The position numbers were made by a program, and so were the translations under genes. A stretch of 64,000 nt of DNA from a virus: positions 1-64,000 of IMG/VR virus record IMGVR_UViG_3300017763_000002; one strand, 5' to 3'. The notes beneath the pieces were generated by a model. The model was not told where the DNA came from and made no database searches. It worked only from the letters and a program-made list of their open reading frames with translations. Of this stretch, positions 11,592-21,700 are shown piece after piece. Numbering within the stretch: position 1 is the stretch's first letter; each line of letters starts with the position of its first letter.

Positions 11592-12397
11592 AATTTTTCT
11601 ATAAAAATTCCTATTGAAGTGCATGTAAACCCTTCGAATGATAACTTTAGGTGTGGGTCTTGAGTATAAGGGGGTACATCTATGTATCCATCATAAACTA
11701 AATCGCCTGAAGAAAAATCCATTTCACAAGCTTTATATCCCATTTGATTTGCAGTGTTTATTAATCTTTCAATATCCTGGCGGCGGTATATACAGGTTGA
11801 TGGATGTTCTAAAGTTTCTTGATTTGATGAAACGTTGTACTCTGTTGTATGTACAGCTATACCTCCTTTTTTTAAAGTTTTCATGCTATTAAGTATAAAA
11901 TCTATACCTTTCTGTAATGATCCTAAATGCTCTAGACTACATGCACTCCAATTAAAGTCAAAACTATCATTAAATTCATCTTGTATATTATTCATATCTA
12001 TACATCTATATTGTACATAATTATAAAAAGTGTCTCTATCGCAGAACTTTGGCAGCCATTTCTCAAAGGAGCTCAATGAATCAGAGTGTTGATCTGTGGC
12101 TATCCACCCACTTTTCTCGGCGGCTTCTTTATCCTGATCACTAGCAACTATATCCACTCCCTCAGTAGCTAATGCAGGAACTAAATATTCTTCTCCACAT
12201 CCAAACCCCAACCCTTTCTTACCAGGCTTCAGCATTCCCTTTTGTTCTAATACATTATATATCCATATCATCTCCCATACTTTACGATGATAATATACTT
12301 CTTGATCAAACTTATTTCTATTTATTCTTACAGAAGATACTGAATCTAAATGTGACTGCTTACATAAACTACCAATTAAATCAATATTTTTATTCAT
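11588..12397 (-). CDS. SAM-dependent methyltransferase
   Basis: 269 aa. Motif I reads GLGFGCGEEYLVPALA, the post-strand-2 acid is in IVASDQDKEAAEKSG, and the motif around strand 4 is SACSLEHLGSLQKGIDF. After it comes KKGGIAVHTTEYNVSS, the usual strand 5 region of glycan- or small-molecule-type methyltransferases. The C-terminus has IGIFIEKL and ends in an ATGA overlap with the next methyltransferase. It is the first gene of a three-methyltransferase operon. Confidence 0.8.
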   Translation of the reverse strand: MNKNIDLIGSLCKQSHLDSVSSVRINRNKFDQEVYYHRKVWEMIWIYNVLEQKGMLKPGKKGLGFGCGEEYLVPALATEGVDIVASDQDKEAAEKSGWIATDQHSDSLSSFEKWLPKFCDRDTFYNYVQYRCIDMNNIQDEFNDSFDFNWSACSLEHLGSLQKGIDFILNSMKTLKKGGIAVHTTEYNVSSNQETLEHPSTCIYRRQDIERLINTANQMGYKACEMDFSSGDLVYDGYIDVPPYTQDPHLKLSFEGFTCTSIGIFIEKL

Positions 12398-12570
12398 TGC
12401 TTATTATAATAACTTTCGGGGCTCTGTCGTAGACTGTAAAAACGTTGTTTTACATACTTCAAACCCCCACAACTTACTTATTTTATTCTGCCTTTTATGC
12501 ATATAGTATAATAACATTTTTTTAACAAAACAGCTAATATAATTTTTTTTATTTTGCTATAATGCCCTTC

Positions 12571-12644
12571 AGGCGATTCCGGCGTCAGCCGATACTATTA
12601 TAATTATTTATAAATTAATATTATTTATTGAATTGATATCGCCT
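12571..12644. repeat. Inverted repeat in 12.40-12.66 kb gap
   Basis: The 268-bp gap 12398-12665 contains no convincing gene. AGGCGAT (12571-12577) and ATCGCCT (12638-12644) are perfect inverted 7-mers about 60 nt apart, with an AT-rich interior, and further GCC/GGC pairs outside. It could be a convergent-terminator or RNA structure; no T-run fits a standard terminator. Confidence 0.4.
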
Positions 12645-12665
12645 CAAACTGATAGGCATATAATT

Positions 12666-13394
12666 TTATAACATTCGCTTTATGACGTCCTCATTATCTA
12701 TTAAAATATAGTCTTGGGCTTTATTTCTTTCTGCAGTATTTGGTAGAAATTGTCCAAGAACTTCCAAAAACCTTCCGTTCCATTCTGCTCCCATGTTTTT
12801 CTTAGCCAAAAATTCCATATGATTTTTTACATCATGAATACTGTAACCCATGAAATGAATCAAGAAGTCCCCAGCTTTAAATTCAGATGGGTATTGATTG
12901 AACATTTTCCTAGGCCACGCCTCAAAGGGGTCTTCTTCTTTTTGAAGCAAGTTGATTAAAGGCGTTTGATCTCCGCCGTTCACCCTCCATTCTGGATCTA
13001 AGGTTTTAGGTAAAGAATCCCACCACTTCCAGAGAAGGTCGATTCCTCGGTATGAATTCTTCCAAATTAAAACTCCAGCATTTAGAGGCCAACTTCCTAC
13101 ATCATCAGCATAGTATACGTCTTTTGATAAGTCTTTTCTAATTATATCTTCAAGCAAAATATCATCATTTACAAAACAAGCATCTAAATCCATAAACACC
13201 ACGTAATCATATTTGTAAATATGTTTTAAAACAATGTATGGCTTTTGATTTGTTGGATTTACATCTGGAAAAGCAGATTCTTCTGCGATGTGATCGTATC
13301 CATGCTTCTCGCAATATAAAGAATTCATGTGCATGCACCCTATCATATTATTAGCGAAAGCTTTATCTCCTAATTGAACTACAGCAATTTTCAT
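12666..13394 (-). CDS. Glycosyltransferase, GMA12/MNN10-like (GT-A)
   Basis: 242 aa, start at 13394 just after a type II promoter. The N-terminus MKIAVVQLGDKAFANNMIGC and the YVVFMDLDACFVNDD motif supply the DxD metal/nucleotide-sugar site. NAGVLIWKNS, GGDQTPLIN and a late GDFLIHFMGYS motif match the galactosyl/mannosyltransferase GMA12/MNN10 family. Donor and acceptor sugars are unknown. It is divergent from the next glycosyltransferase (13440), with which it shares a 45-bp promoter region. Confidence 0.85.
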   Translation of the reverse strand: MKIAVVQLGDKAFANNMIGCMHMNSLYCEKHGYDHIAEESAFPDVNPTNQKPYIVLKHIYKYDYVVFMDLDACFVNDDILLEDIIRKDLSKDVYYADDVGSWPLNAGVLIWKNSYRGIDLLWKWWDSLPKTLDPEWRVNGGDQTPLINLLQKEEDPFEAWPRKMFNQYPSEFKAGDFLIHFMGYSIHDVKNHMEFLAKKNMGAEWNGRFLEVLGQFLPNTAERNKAQDYILIDNEDVIKRML

Positions 13395-13396
13395 TA

Positions 13397-13409
13397 CTAT
13401 AATATACAC
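13397..13409 (-). promoter_or_regulatory. Type II promoter for the 13394 gene
   Basis: On the minus strand GTGTATATTATAG, with 15 nt from the G to the ATG. Confidence 0.65.
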
Positions 13410-13423
13410 ATGCAAAATTAATA

Positions 13424-13436
13424 GTGTAAAATATAT
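13424..13436 (+). promoter_or_regulatory. Type II promoter for the 13440 gene
   Basis: GTGTAAAATATAT, 16 nt from the G to the ATG. It is divergent with the motif at 13397-13409. Confidence 0.65.
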
Positions 13437-13439
13437 TAT

Positions 13440-14495
13440 ATGCAAGTACCGTCTATTGATATACTTACTGTGGTTTGCGGTAAGCAAGCAGTCTTAAGTA
13501 TGTGGGCAAAATTTTTATTTACCGCAGGAAATTCTGTGCTTAATGTAAATCTTAAAATCGTAGACAATAGTAACAGCGAAATATTTAGAAAAACTTTAAT
13601 TTCCACCCTTAAGCTCAATAATGTATATAGCGCATTTAATGACGTGCAAATTATAGAATGTCACGCAGGGGTGCCTTCATTATTCGAAACGGCTAGAGAG
13701 AGCGCTAACGCTCAAAAGAAGCATCAATCTACTGCAGACGCATTTACTGCAGGGTTCAGACAATGCAATGCAGATTATATATTTACTGTAGACGATGATG
13801 TAGTCTGCCCATCTCACATTGTTAGCTCTTTTGCGGAAAAGATGTCAGCAGACCAATCAATAGGTTGCGTTACAGGGTATTATTTTACAAATCCGAATTG
13901 GGCGCATAATCCAGAAAAAGCCAACCAAAGAGAAACCTCTGTAGCTAAAGATATGGATAACCGCGCGCTCTCGGGAGTATATGAAATATGGGGAGAACCA
14001 AACTGTAAAATTAGGCATTGTGGTACTGGCTGCGCCCTCTGGAGGGCCAGCGATGTCAAGCAATGTCTACCTCTTAGAGTAGAGTCTCCTAGCGATTCAG
14101 ATTTATTTTTTTTAGGCCCAGATGTTTGTCTTTGTGATGATATAAATAAATTAGGTAAATCAATTATTTTAGATACAAAAATGATATGTCAACATTTAGA
14201 TCATAACGGCAATGAGGTTGGATTAGGTGTAAAAAACTTTTTTGAAGAATATCAAAAGCAAACACAACGTATGAGTCAAGCAGAAATAGCATATTATCTA
14301 CAAGTTAAATTAAATAATTTAAATTCTTTAATGCTAGAATCTATAACGGAATTAATTGAGGGCAAACCGACATCAATAGCACTACAGCATAAAATTAAGA
14401 CCGACCTAGAAAATCTTTTTGAGAAAAGTCAGGATCCAAATAGGCAAAAAATAATCAAAAATATTATCAAATACATATTAATCACCGATAATTAA
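13440..14495 (+). CDS. Glycosyltransferase, GT-A fold (GT2-like)
   Basis: 351 aa. The N-terminal strand IDILTVVCGKQAVLSMWAK and FTVDDDVVCPSHI near residue 120 (DxD motif) indicate a GT-A fold family 2-like transferase. The acceptor side holds GTGCALWRASDV and a Cys-rich segment. The last 90 residues are helical and charged and may mediate oligomerisation. Its stop is separated from the sulfotransferase start by 1 nt, so the two are surely co-transcribed. Confidence 0.78.
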   Translation: MQVPSIDILTVVCGKQAVLSMWAKFLFTAGNSVLNVNLKIVDNSNSEIFRKTLISTLKLNNVYSAFNDVQIIECHAGVPSLFETARESANAQKKHQSTADAFTAGFRQCNADYIFTVDDDVVCPSHIVSSFAEKMSADQSIGCVTGYYFTNPNWAHNPEKANQRETSVAKDMDNRALSGVYEIWGEPNCKIRHCGTGCALWRASDVKQCLPLRVESPSDSDLFFLGPDVCLCDDINKLGKSIILDTKMICQHLDHNGNEVGLGVKNFFEEYQKQTQRMSQAEIAYYLQVKLNNLNSLMLESITELIEGKPTSIALQHKIKTDLENLFEKSQDPNRQKIIKNIIKYILITDN

Positions 14496-14496
14496 A

Positions 14497-15309
14497 ATGA
14501 GACTTCCAGACTTTATTATTCCAGGGTTTCAAAAATGTGGAACTACAGCTCTAAGGCAAAATTTAAATCAACATCCCGAAATATATATGCCTAAGTGCGA
14601 TGACATACTCTGCAATACCGACCAAGAAATGAATTTTTTTGTAAAACACGCAAACTTTCACAAAATGCCGGCGGACGAAGCCTTGCTTTGGTATAAATCT
14701 CGATTCAAAACCGACGCTAAGTTTTGCGGAGAAAAATCTCCTAATTATACTCTAATTCCTGAATTTTCTGCGGCAAGAATGCACGAAATAGTACCTAATA
14801 TAAAGTTAATATTTAGTTTCAGAAACCCAATAGATAGATGTTATTCTGCATACAATCACTACTCCCAAGCTTTTAACGATAAACAAGACTGGGTTGATAA
14901 CGTGGATTGGAGTCCAGATAAAAGTTTTTTATGGAATTTAGAAAATAAAAAAGGCATAAAAGAAAATACAAATTACGCTGAAACTCTAAAAACCTATGCA
15001 AAGTTTTTTAGTTCGGATAAAACGCTGCTTATTATCCAAGAAAGATTGCAAAAACCAGCGTATGAAATAAAGTCGGACTATAAAAACAATGAGATAATAA
15101 ATGAAGGTCAAGAAGAGTACGATAGGATATTTAATTTTCTTGGAGCGTCAAGTTTTAAAATTAAAAATAGAATCGTCCACGCCCGCTCAAAAAAGCAACT
15201 ATCTTCAATAGAGCGTGAGGCCGCTTACCGAATTTTATCGAAAGAGTTTGAGGCATTTTTTGAGATATACGGCCAGACTGTTCCGGAATGGAAGCAAGAC
15301 TTAAATTAA
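14497..15309 (+). CDS. PAPS-dependent sulfotransferase
   Basis: 270 aa. The 5'-phosphosulfate loop is FQKCGTTALRQNLNQHPEIY (starts about residue 11) and the 3'-phosphate-binding motif is LIFSFRNPIDRCYSAYNHYS (about 103-122), both typical of sulfotransferases of the heparan/carbohydrate type. The enzyme would move sulfate from PAPS to a sugar or other acceptor. Phage sulfotransferases are uncommon. It is 1 nt after a glycosyltransferase and its end overlaps the convergent gene by 9 nt, so a sulfated glycan is a reasonable inference. Confidence 0.9.
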   Translation: MRLPDFIIPGFQKCGTTALRQNLNQHPEIYMPKCDDILCNTDQEMNFFVKHANFHKMPADEALLWYKSRFKTDAKFCGEKSPNYTLIPEFSAARMHEIVPNIKLIFSFRNPIDRCYSAYNHYSQAFNDKQDWVDNVDWSPDKSFLWNLENKKGIKENTNYAETLKTYAKFFSSDKTLLIIQERLQKPAYEIKSDYKNNEIINEGQEEYDRIFNFLGASSFKIKNRIVHARSKKQLSSIEREAAYRILSKEFEAFFEIYGQTVPEWKQDLN

Positions 15310-16254
15310 TTTATAGATCTCTGAATTTTTAATTTGTTTAAATAAATTACCCCTGTGTACGGCGAGCCTCCTTCTTTCGATCAAGTATCTGTGCGCTCTA
15401 GCAATTATATAATCTCTCTTGATGAGTTTATTGGCCTCTTGCATGCTTGAATAATATAATGGATAGTTATGCCCTAAATATTCGCACGCCGACTCGCTTT
15501 TATTAATTAATATAGGAGTACAGCAATCTATACAATCTAGTATAGTATTATTAGCAACACAATCAAATAAACATAAAAAGAATATATTATTCTCGTATAA
15601 TTTATAATAATTTTCATTACTTAATTTATTTATTTTATTTATATTATCTAGCGTGCCTTTATTAAATTGATTATACATTGATTCTGTTACCTCGTTCCAT
15701 GGTATAATATTTTTTGTATAGTTTGTTGGAGTCTCTAGCTCTAGTAGGCCGGCGGGATTTCGGAGGTGCATGCCTGGAGAGTATATATTTCTATTTTTAG
15801 ATTTATTAAAAGATTTTAAATCAAAAACTAATGGTAAATATTTTATTGGATGGTATATAGTTTCACAGGGCACATTAATACCTTTCGATTCAAAAAACGT
15901 TTTAAATTTATTAGCTTCATATTGAGACATAAAATATAAACCCAAACATTGGTTTTGTATAATTTCTAGAACGCAATCAGGATAAGGTTGTATTTTATTT
16001 ATGTATAAATGAGCATCAAATGGATCGTGAATAATTGCAATAAATGGTTCTACAGGAATGCTTTTGAGGGCTTCGTCGATGTGTTTAAGATTATTCTGAG
16101 TAAACCAACCAAAATGCGACTCAAAGAAAGTTAAAAGATTGACGTTGCCCCTGTAAAGCTTACTCTGCGCCTCAAGATATTTACAGGCCAAGTCCCAGCC
16201 TTCGTGAATCATTTCATGGTTTGGGGATATAATGTGTTTAAATTTCACACCCAA
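15301..16254 (-). CDS. Glycosyltransferase-like protein, GT-B type
   Basis: 317 aa. The C-terminal half has a GT-B donor-site look: DCVANNTILDCIDCCTPILI followed by NKSESACEYLGHNYPLYY. The N-terminal half has an FIAIIHDPFDAHLY segment and a YFMSQYEANKFKTFFE block similar to glycosyltransferase family 1/4-like acceptor domains. Substrate unknown. It starts within the end of the upstream GT32-type gene (10 nt overlap). Confidence 0.7.
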   Translation of the reverse strand: MGVKFKHIISPNHEMIHEGWDLACKYLEAQSKLYRGNVNLLTFFESHFGWFTQNNLKHIDEALKSIPVEPFIAIIHDPFDAHLYINKIQPYPDCVLEIIQNQCLGLYFMSQYEANKFKTFFESKGINVPCETIYHPIKYLPLVFDLKSFNKSKNRNIYSPGMHLRNPAGLLELETPTNYTKNIIPWNEVTESMYNQFNKGTLDNINKINKLSNENYYKLYENNIFFLCLFDCVANNTILDCIDCCTPILINKSESACEYLGHNYPLYYSSMQEANKLIKRDYIIARAHRYLIERRRLAVHRGNLFKQIKNSEIYKLI

Positions 16255-17063
16255 GTCCTTGATGATTCATGAGTAAAATAAGAGTCTGGCAGTAAAGATT
16301 CTACGAGATATTGCTTAGGAATGTGTTGCCATGGCCCGTCAGTTGTATTGCTTTTTTCGAACAAACTTGATACGTTAAATTTATTAAACAAAACCAACTC
16401 CCCCTCGTTTTTTCCTGGCAATGATGTTGGGTTAGTATAAAAATAAGGTAACACGCACAATGAATGATTACTGCTCGCCTGAATTTGACTAGCAACTGCA
16501 GCGCTAATTAGTTGAGGTCCAGTGCTCCAAAATACTTTAGACTGTTTTTGCATATCGCGCTTACATTTTAATTCAAGAGCTCTTTGCTGCATCATGTATG
16601 CCGCAAGAATCCAAAATCTTGAGTTAGGCTCTGAGGCCATAATGGCATTGTATATGGAGTTTTGTAGATTATAAGCATTTGGGTACTCTTCGAATAAGAG
16701 CACCTGTCGATTATGCGAGCAATTTAACAGAAACTGACAATCATTATGCTCAATTTGGTCTATCATTTCGTCCATAGGCTTCAGCGACAACATGTCTAGA
16801 TCTAAGTAAACTCCGCCGTATTTGTGCATATAAAACACTCTGGACGCGTCTGCACGCTGTATTGGCCACTCGTACGACTCGTAAGTATCTAAAAACCAAG
16901 GGTAATAGTCTGCGATTAAATTAAAGTTATCTTCGTCGGTCCAGTACTTATATTCCCATTCTGGATGGTTTTTTAATAGCACATTTCTGATGCTACTCTC
17001 TTTGGCTGGCAAGTCTTTTGCCTTGCTTTTCCAGCTTTGATGGATTATTTTAGGGATTTTCAT
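16245..17063 (-). CDS. GT32-type glycosyltransferase (OCH1-like)
   Basis: 272 aa. IPKIIHQSWK at the N-terminus and ADASRVFYMHKYGGVYLDLD (ending near residue 93) are diagnostic of the DXD sugar-binding family (Gly_transf_sug, GT32), which includes OCH1-like mannosyltransferases. The DLD would bind metal and nucleotide sugar. It has a proper AGGAG ribosome-binding site and a type II promoter in a palindrome shared with the divergent DUF2827 gene. Confidence 0.9.
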   Translation of the reverse strand: MKIPKIIHQSWKSKAKDLPAKESSIRNVLLKNHPEWEYKYWTDEDNFNLIADYYPWFLDTYESYEWPIQRADASRVFYMHKYGGVYLDLDMLSLKPMDEMIDQIEHNDCQFLLNCSHNRQVLLFEEYPNAYNLQNSIYNAIMASEPNSRFWILAAYMMQQRALELKCKRDMQKQSKVFWSTGPQLISAAVASQIQASSNHSLCVLPYFYTNPTSLPGKNEGELVLFNKFNVSSLFEKSNTTDGPWQHIPKQYLVESLLPDSYFTHESSRTWV

Positions 17064-17070
17064 AGCTCCT

Positions 17071-17089
17071 GTGTAAATCTATATTACAC
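17071..17089. promoter_or_regulatory. Palindromic divergent type II promoter
   Basis: GTGTAA at 17071 and TTACAC ending at 17089 face opposite directions, giving a type II motif on each strand for the 17063 and 17095 genes. Confidence 0.6.
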
Positions 17090-17094
17090 AAGAC

Positions 17095-18150
17095 ATGAGA
17101 ATTTTTATTACTTCCGATTTATCAAAATCACCCTGGAAAGATTCTTCAGTTCAAGCCTCGATTTTTCTATATGAATCTATACAATCTACTGGAGCTGAGG
17201 TGTTTATGCTAAACGTTGCTAGTTCAGAGGCTTTTACTGAAAGAAAAAATAAATTTTATAATATGAGTCAGATTGGTGACCCAAATTTTCCCTCGATAGA
17301 CGTTTTAATTATATGCGGCGCAAAAGTTTCTTTAACCCAACAAGAGTCTATCAAAAGCAGGTTTGGCGCTAAAATTATACTTTATCAACATTACTTTGTT
17401 TCTGCAATACATCAGGAAAATTTTGCCCACAACAAGCCGCTCCCTTGCTCGGAGCCTTTGGTTGACGAAATTTGGGTCCCCGAGCATCATAGCAAAAGCA
17501 TGCAGTATGTTAGTTTATTCTATAACCCGAAAGCATCAATTAAGTCGGTTCCTTATTTGTGGGATTCAAGTTTTATAAATTCTGAAAACAAAAGGGGTAG
17601 AATAAATTTTGAAAAAGAAGAAAAAAAGTCTATTGTGATATTTGAGGATAATAAATATTCTTTCAAAACTTGCTTGATGCCGATTATGATCTGCGAAAAA
17701 GCTAATCAATTAAATCCAAAAGCCATTGACGCAGTGAGCGCAATGAATACGTCTAATGCAAAAAAGAATCTATCTTTCATGAACTTTTCTAGCGATTTAA
17801 CTTTAAATAAACAAAACAAATTACATCTGAGCGGCGCATGGAACTTTAGTAGTGCTATATCTAAAATTGGTAAATATATATTATCATATCAAGAGAATAA
17901 TCATTTAAATTATTTATTTTTGGAAGCTTTGTATTTAGGGCTACCTCTTATACATAATTCCGAATACATTAAGGAGTATGGTTATTACTTTAATAGTATG
18001 GATTTAAATTGGGCTGCGAATCAAGTTTTAAATGCTCTCTCTAATCACGAAGAAAATTTAGAAGTTTATAGAGAACAGAATAAATTTCTAATCAAAAGCT
18101 ATCACCCTAAAAATCATAAAAATAAAGCCTTTTTTAATTCTTGCTTTTAA
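17095..18150 (+). CDS. DUF2827-like glycosyltransferase
   Basis: 351 aa. The C-terminal part matches DUF2827: SYQENNHLNYLFLEALYLGL, then PLIHNSEYIKEYGYYFNSMD with a conserved Tyr/Phe cluster. The N-terminal half has IDVLIICGAK and QHYFVSAIHQEN, consistent with a GT-B fold. The family is glycosyltransferase-like and often found near LPS or capsule genes; its reaction is not known. The last 40 residues are basic. Confidence 0.78.
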   Translation: MRIFITSDLSKSPWKDSSVQASIFLYESIQSTGAEVFMLNVASSEAFTERKNKFYNMSQIGDPNFPSIDVLIICGAKVSLTQQESIKSRFGAKIILYQHYFVSAIHQENFAHNKPLPCSEPLVDEIWVPEHHSKSMQYVSLFYNPKASIKSVPYLWDSSFINSENKRGRINFEKEEKKSIVIFEDNKYSFKTCLMPIMICEKANQLNPKAIDAVSAMNTSNAKKNLSFMNFSSDLTLNKQNKLHLSGAWNFSSAISKIGKYILSYQENNHLNYLFLEALYLGLPLIHNSEYIKEYGYYFNSMDLNWAANQVLNALSNHEENLEVYREQNKFLIKSYHPKNHKNKAFFNSCF

Positions 18151-18163
18151 CTACTAGTGTTTG

Positions 18164-18175
18164 GTGTATATAATA
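18164..18175 (+). promoter_or_regulatory. Type II promoter for the 18190 gene
   Basis: GTGTATATAATA, followed by an AAAGG ribosome-binding site before the ATG at 18190. It is the best candidate to drive the giant gene as well. Confidence 0.7.
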
Positions 18176-18189
18176 TGTAAGGTTAAAGG

Positions 18190-18726
18190 ATGAAAATTTT
18201 AGGCAAAAACGGTTATGTTAGAGATGTTACGGACGCTGATGTTTTAGAGCTTTCGGCTCATCCACGAGACGTAGACCAAAGGCATTCTCAGTATTTAGGC
18301 TGGGAAAATTACCACGAGCACATAATTAATACTTTTCATTCTTCTAAGCGGAGTTTAGCCTTTTGTTTCAGCGATGGAACTTTAGTCGGATGTACAGGAG
18401 TGCACGACTCCCCACACGCCCGAGTCGGAGGCGTCTGGGCATTAGGAACTAAAAACTCTTTAGATATTCTAGACTTCAAAGGCAGCTTAAAAAAAAGTTA
18501 TGGCAATTTAAAGTCTATTTTAGGTGTTTATGAATTTATGAAAATATCCAGGGAGCATTTCGATTGGCTTTTCGGAGAAGATTTTGATGTTTTGTTAAAC
18601 ATTGTTGAAAAAAATAACAAATTAGGACAGAGATGGTTGCGTTTTTTGGGAGCAGAAATCACGCCTAAAGACGACCGCTTTTGTCAAGTAACATTTTATA
18701 AAAATGGGCGGCGGAGTACATATTGA
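18190..18726 (+). CDS. GNAT-like / DUF2833-type phage protein
   Basis: 178 aa resembling the DUF2833 and GNAT-like proteins of podovirus virions. The core has LVGCTGVHDSPHARVGGVWA (strand-turn-strand around an acyl-CoA-like site), then a LNIVEKNNKLGQRWLRFLGA motif that parallels the N...RWLRWLGF end of this family. Possible acetyltransferase or virion protein. The last 23 nt overlap the giant gene, so the two are co-expressed and probably functionally linked. Confidence 0.75.
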   Translation: MKILGKNGYVRDVTDADVLELSAHPRDVDQRHSQYLGWENYHEHIINTFHSSKRSLAFCFSDGTLVGCTGVHDSPHARVGGVWALGTKNSLDILDFKGSLKKSYGNLKSILGVYEFMKISREHFDWLFGEDFDVLLNIVEKNNKLGQRWLRFLGAEITPKDDRFCQVTFYKNGRRSTY

Positions 18727-21700
18727 TTTTAATCTAGATTTCTTATCTGCAGATCCTACATCCAACTCTGCCAAAAGAACATTATTCGGACACTCCAGGG
18801 CTGCCATGCCAGGAGCAATGCCGACATGGTACGGCCGTTTCAGGCAGTATGCGGTTTACGAAGTTGGGCATTTAGTTTTGCACGCGGATGACGCTGATGA
18901 TTTCTTGGCAAGAAATGAGAGGTCAGCGCCTTCTTTATCTAATTTATATGTATGCGTAAATACTAATAGAGCCGGAGATTTTCCGCCTCCTTCCTCAACC
19001 TCATGGAGATCATTGGCGGATTTGTCTAATGATTATGATACCGGAGCAAGATCAGTTCCTAGGGCTACTTTTTTAACTTCAGGAAGAATGTCTGATAATG
19101 AAATATGTTTAAATTTATTTGAATTTATTGATTTAAATTTTGTAATTTGTAATTCTACTTTCACCCCACTAAATAGCGGTTTAGACCCTATTGCTATTAA
19201 GCCTAGGGTTGGAGCCTCATTTGGAGGAGGGGTTACAAGGACTAGAAGAGAAGTGGATTTAAATTCATCGCAAGGCGGAAACTTAGAAAGGTTTACCGTG
19301 GATTATCCAGAGTATGCTATTTCGGGCACAGGGCAGATTCCCTTGCCTAGTAGAAAATTTGGTTTTGCGGCAACTTCTTTAAATGCACAAATGGGTTCAG
19401 AAATTGAAGCTCTTAATCCAACGAATGACCCGCTAGATCCAGATTTGACTGCAAATTCTTTTGACTCTTCTGTGGTTTATGAAGTTGGAAGCGTAGTGAA
19501 TTATTTTCCAATAGCTGATAATCAAAGCTTAGAGTCTGAAGTTTTTGATACGACTAACCACCCAAAGCTATCTGTGTGTATTAAAAATCTAGAATCTCCA
19601 GCAAGAGATCAAAACGGAACTTATGATACAAGCAAGCTCCCCTGGAATCAAAATTCGACTTACTGGAGGTCATATACATCTGCGGCGAACCGACCAAATT
19701 CATCATTAAGTTCTGTTTATGAATATTTAGTTAATAAAAAAAATAGATTTCCTGCATTTACAGTTAATCCTGACCCGGTAAAAAATCTATCTAACCAAAC
19801 AGTTATCAGGAATAAATCTAGAATTCGTATGAATGATTTTGGTGGCACCTCAAATATTTATGGGCACTTTTTTGTGCATTGGGCTACCGCATTACAACCT
19901 TATAGCAGGAGTAAATGCAGAACCTGGTACTCTGGGGCGTCATCGCAATCTGGCCCACATCAAGATGGGCAATATGATATTTTTATATATACTAAAAATT
20001 TGAAAAAAGACCACGGCGGCCAACCCAGGTTAGCTGTAACTTTCGGAAAAACTACTGCTATTAAATTTTTATCTGTTAGCGGAGTCTCTACATTTTCTAC
20101 AGGCACTATAAGTTCAAATACAATAAATAAATATTTAAAAGATGATAATTTTAACTCGTCAATGATTCAAGAGGTTAGTTCTGAGGCAGATATAATGCAT
20201 TATCAATATAGTAATCTCGTTCCCTCTTACTACATGGGAAGAGGTTACGTTCATGCAAGAAGAAGGGGCGGAGTTCATCCTGGCTCTAGCAAGGGCGATC
20301 GAAATTTAGGTAAATTTATATTGTTTATCGAAGATTTATTGTCTCGCCAAAGAATTGAAATGGTAACTCCTCAAATATTTTCTAATGGGAATCCCAGGCT
20401 TGGTCTTCATGGCCACTCAATTCCAACTCAAGACTGGGGAGAAACTGGGGCCACAAGAAATTATCAATATACAAAAGAAATTGTAGATGGCGGGGGTTTA
20501 ACAGATTTATTATCCACAAAAACAACTGCCACGACAGCGGCACAACCAATGCATTACTTAATAGTAGGCAACGCTTTAAGCGCAACAGACCAAGTAGCGA
20601 ATCAAGGAATAAGCTTTCAAAATCGTTTCGTAGATAGGGCTTTCAGGCCAATTATGCTGAGGACTGATGCGTTAAGCGAAGAAAGATTTTTTCATATACT
20701 TGGCTTGATGCAAACTGGATTCGTCGGGGTTGACGCCGAACTTTTTAAAAATATTACGGACCAAAATATCGACAACTTATCTGGTATAGAGAACAAAATA
20801 TGGATGGATCTTGGGGAGACGTTCCATGGCTCCCAAGGGAACCCTTTATTTAAATCAATCGCCTCTAAAATAGGCTCTTTTAAAGAAAACACACTTACGA
20901 ATCTAAACGATTTAGCTAGCTGGAGTTCATCTTCACAGTACTCTCCGCAGCAAATCACTAAAATTACCCATTCAGATTATTGGACTGCAGGAGGTGACCA
21001 GGGGAGTGCTAATTTTGTCGGACCTTGGTATTATGATGTGCAATATAATTCTGGGAGCGTTGTTTATTTGTGGCAAGACGGACAAAAAACTTATTATACC
21101 GCAGCAGCGAGTTCTAAGTCTGTTTCTCCAAAAGAATTTTTTACTTTTTACAGGGCGTCAGTGGCAAACTCAAATAAAACTCCTATCTACAATTCCAGTA
21201 TCTGGAAAAGAGTGTCAATACCTAAGGGTAATATCGGTTTCCTTAAAGGTTTTGTTTCGACTATAAACCCTTATACTTCATTGCAAGTTTTAGCTAATTC
21301 TAACCTATGGCCTCCAAGCGGAAGGCGCGCATCTAAAATTGGATTTGGCTGGAAGAGGACTTTATCTGAAGAGGGAATATTAAATCAAATCACAGAAAGC
21401 AATCAAGAGTCATATTTATCAAGCTGGACTGAAGGCGCAGAATACCAAGCGGGAGATATTATTACCGTGCAATCTGGTCCAATCGTCGCCCTTGCTCCAG
21501 ACGGAGAATACTATACTTACGAACAGTGGGTGTCTCGTTTTAATTTAAGCTCCCAAGAAGAAGAGGAAGTTTCTTTGCTGTTTTCAGAAGCAGAGGCAGT
21601 TAACCCGCTTTATGCTTTTAAGTGCTTAAAAAATACGTCTGAGGCGGATGTCAACGACCCTAAATCTTATGTAGGATTAATTCCTGGTTTTATTCCAAAT

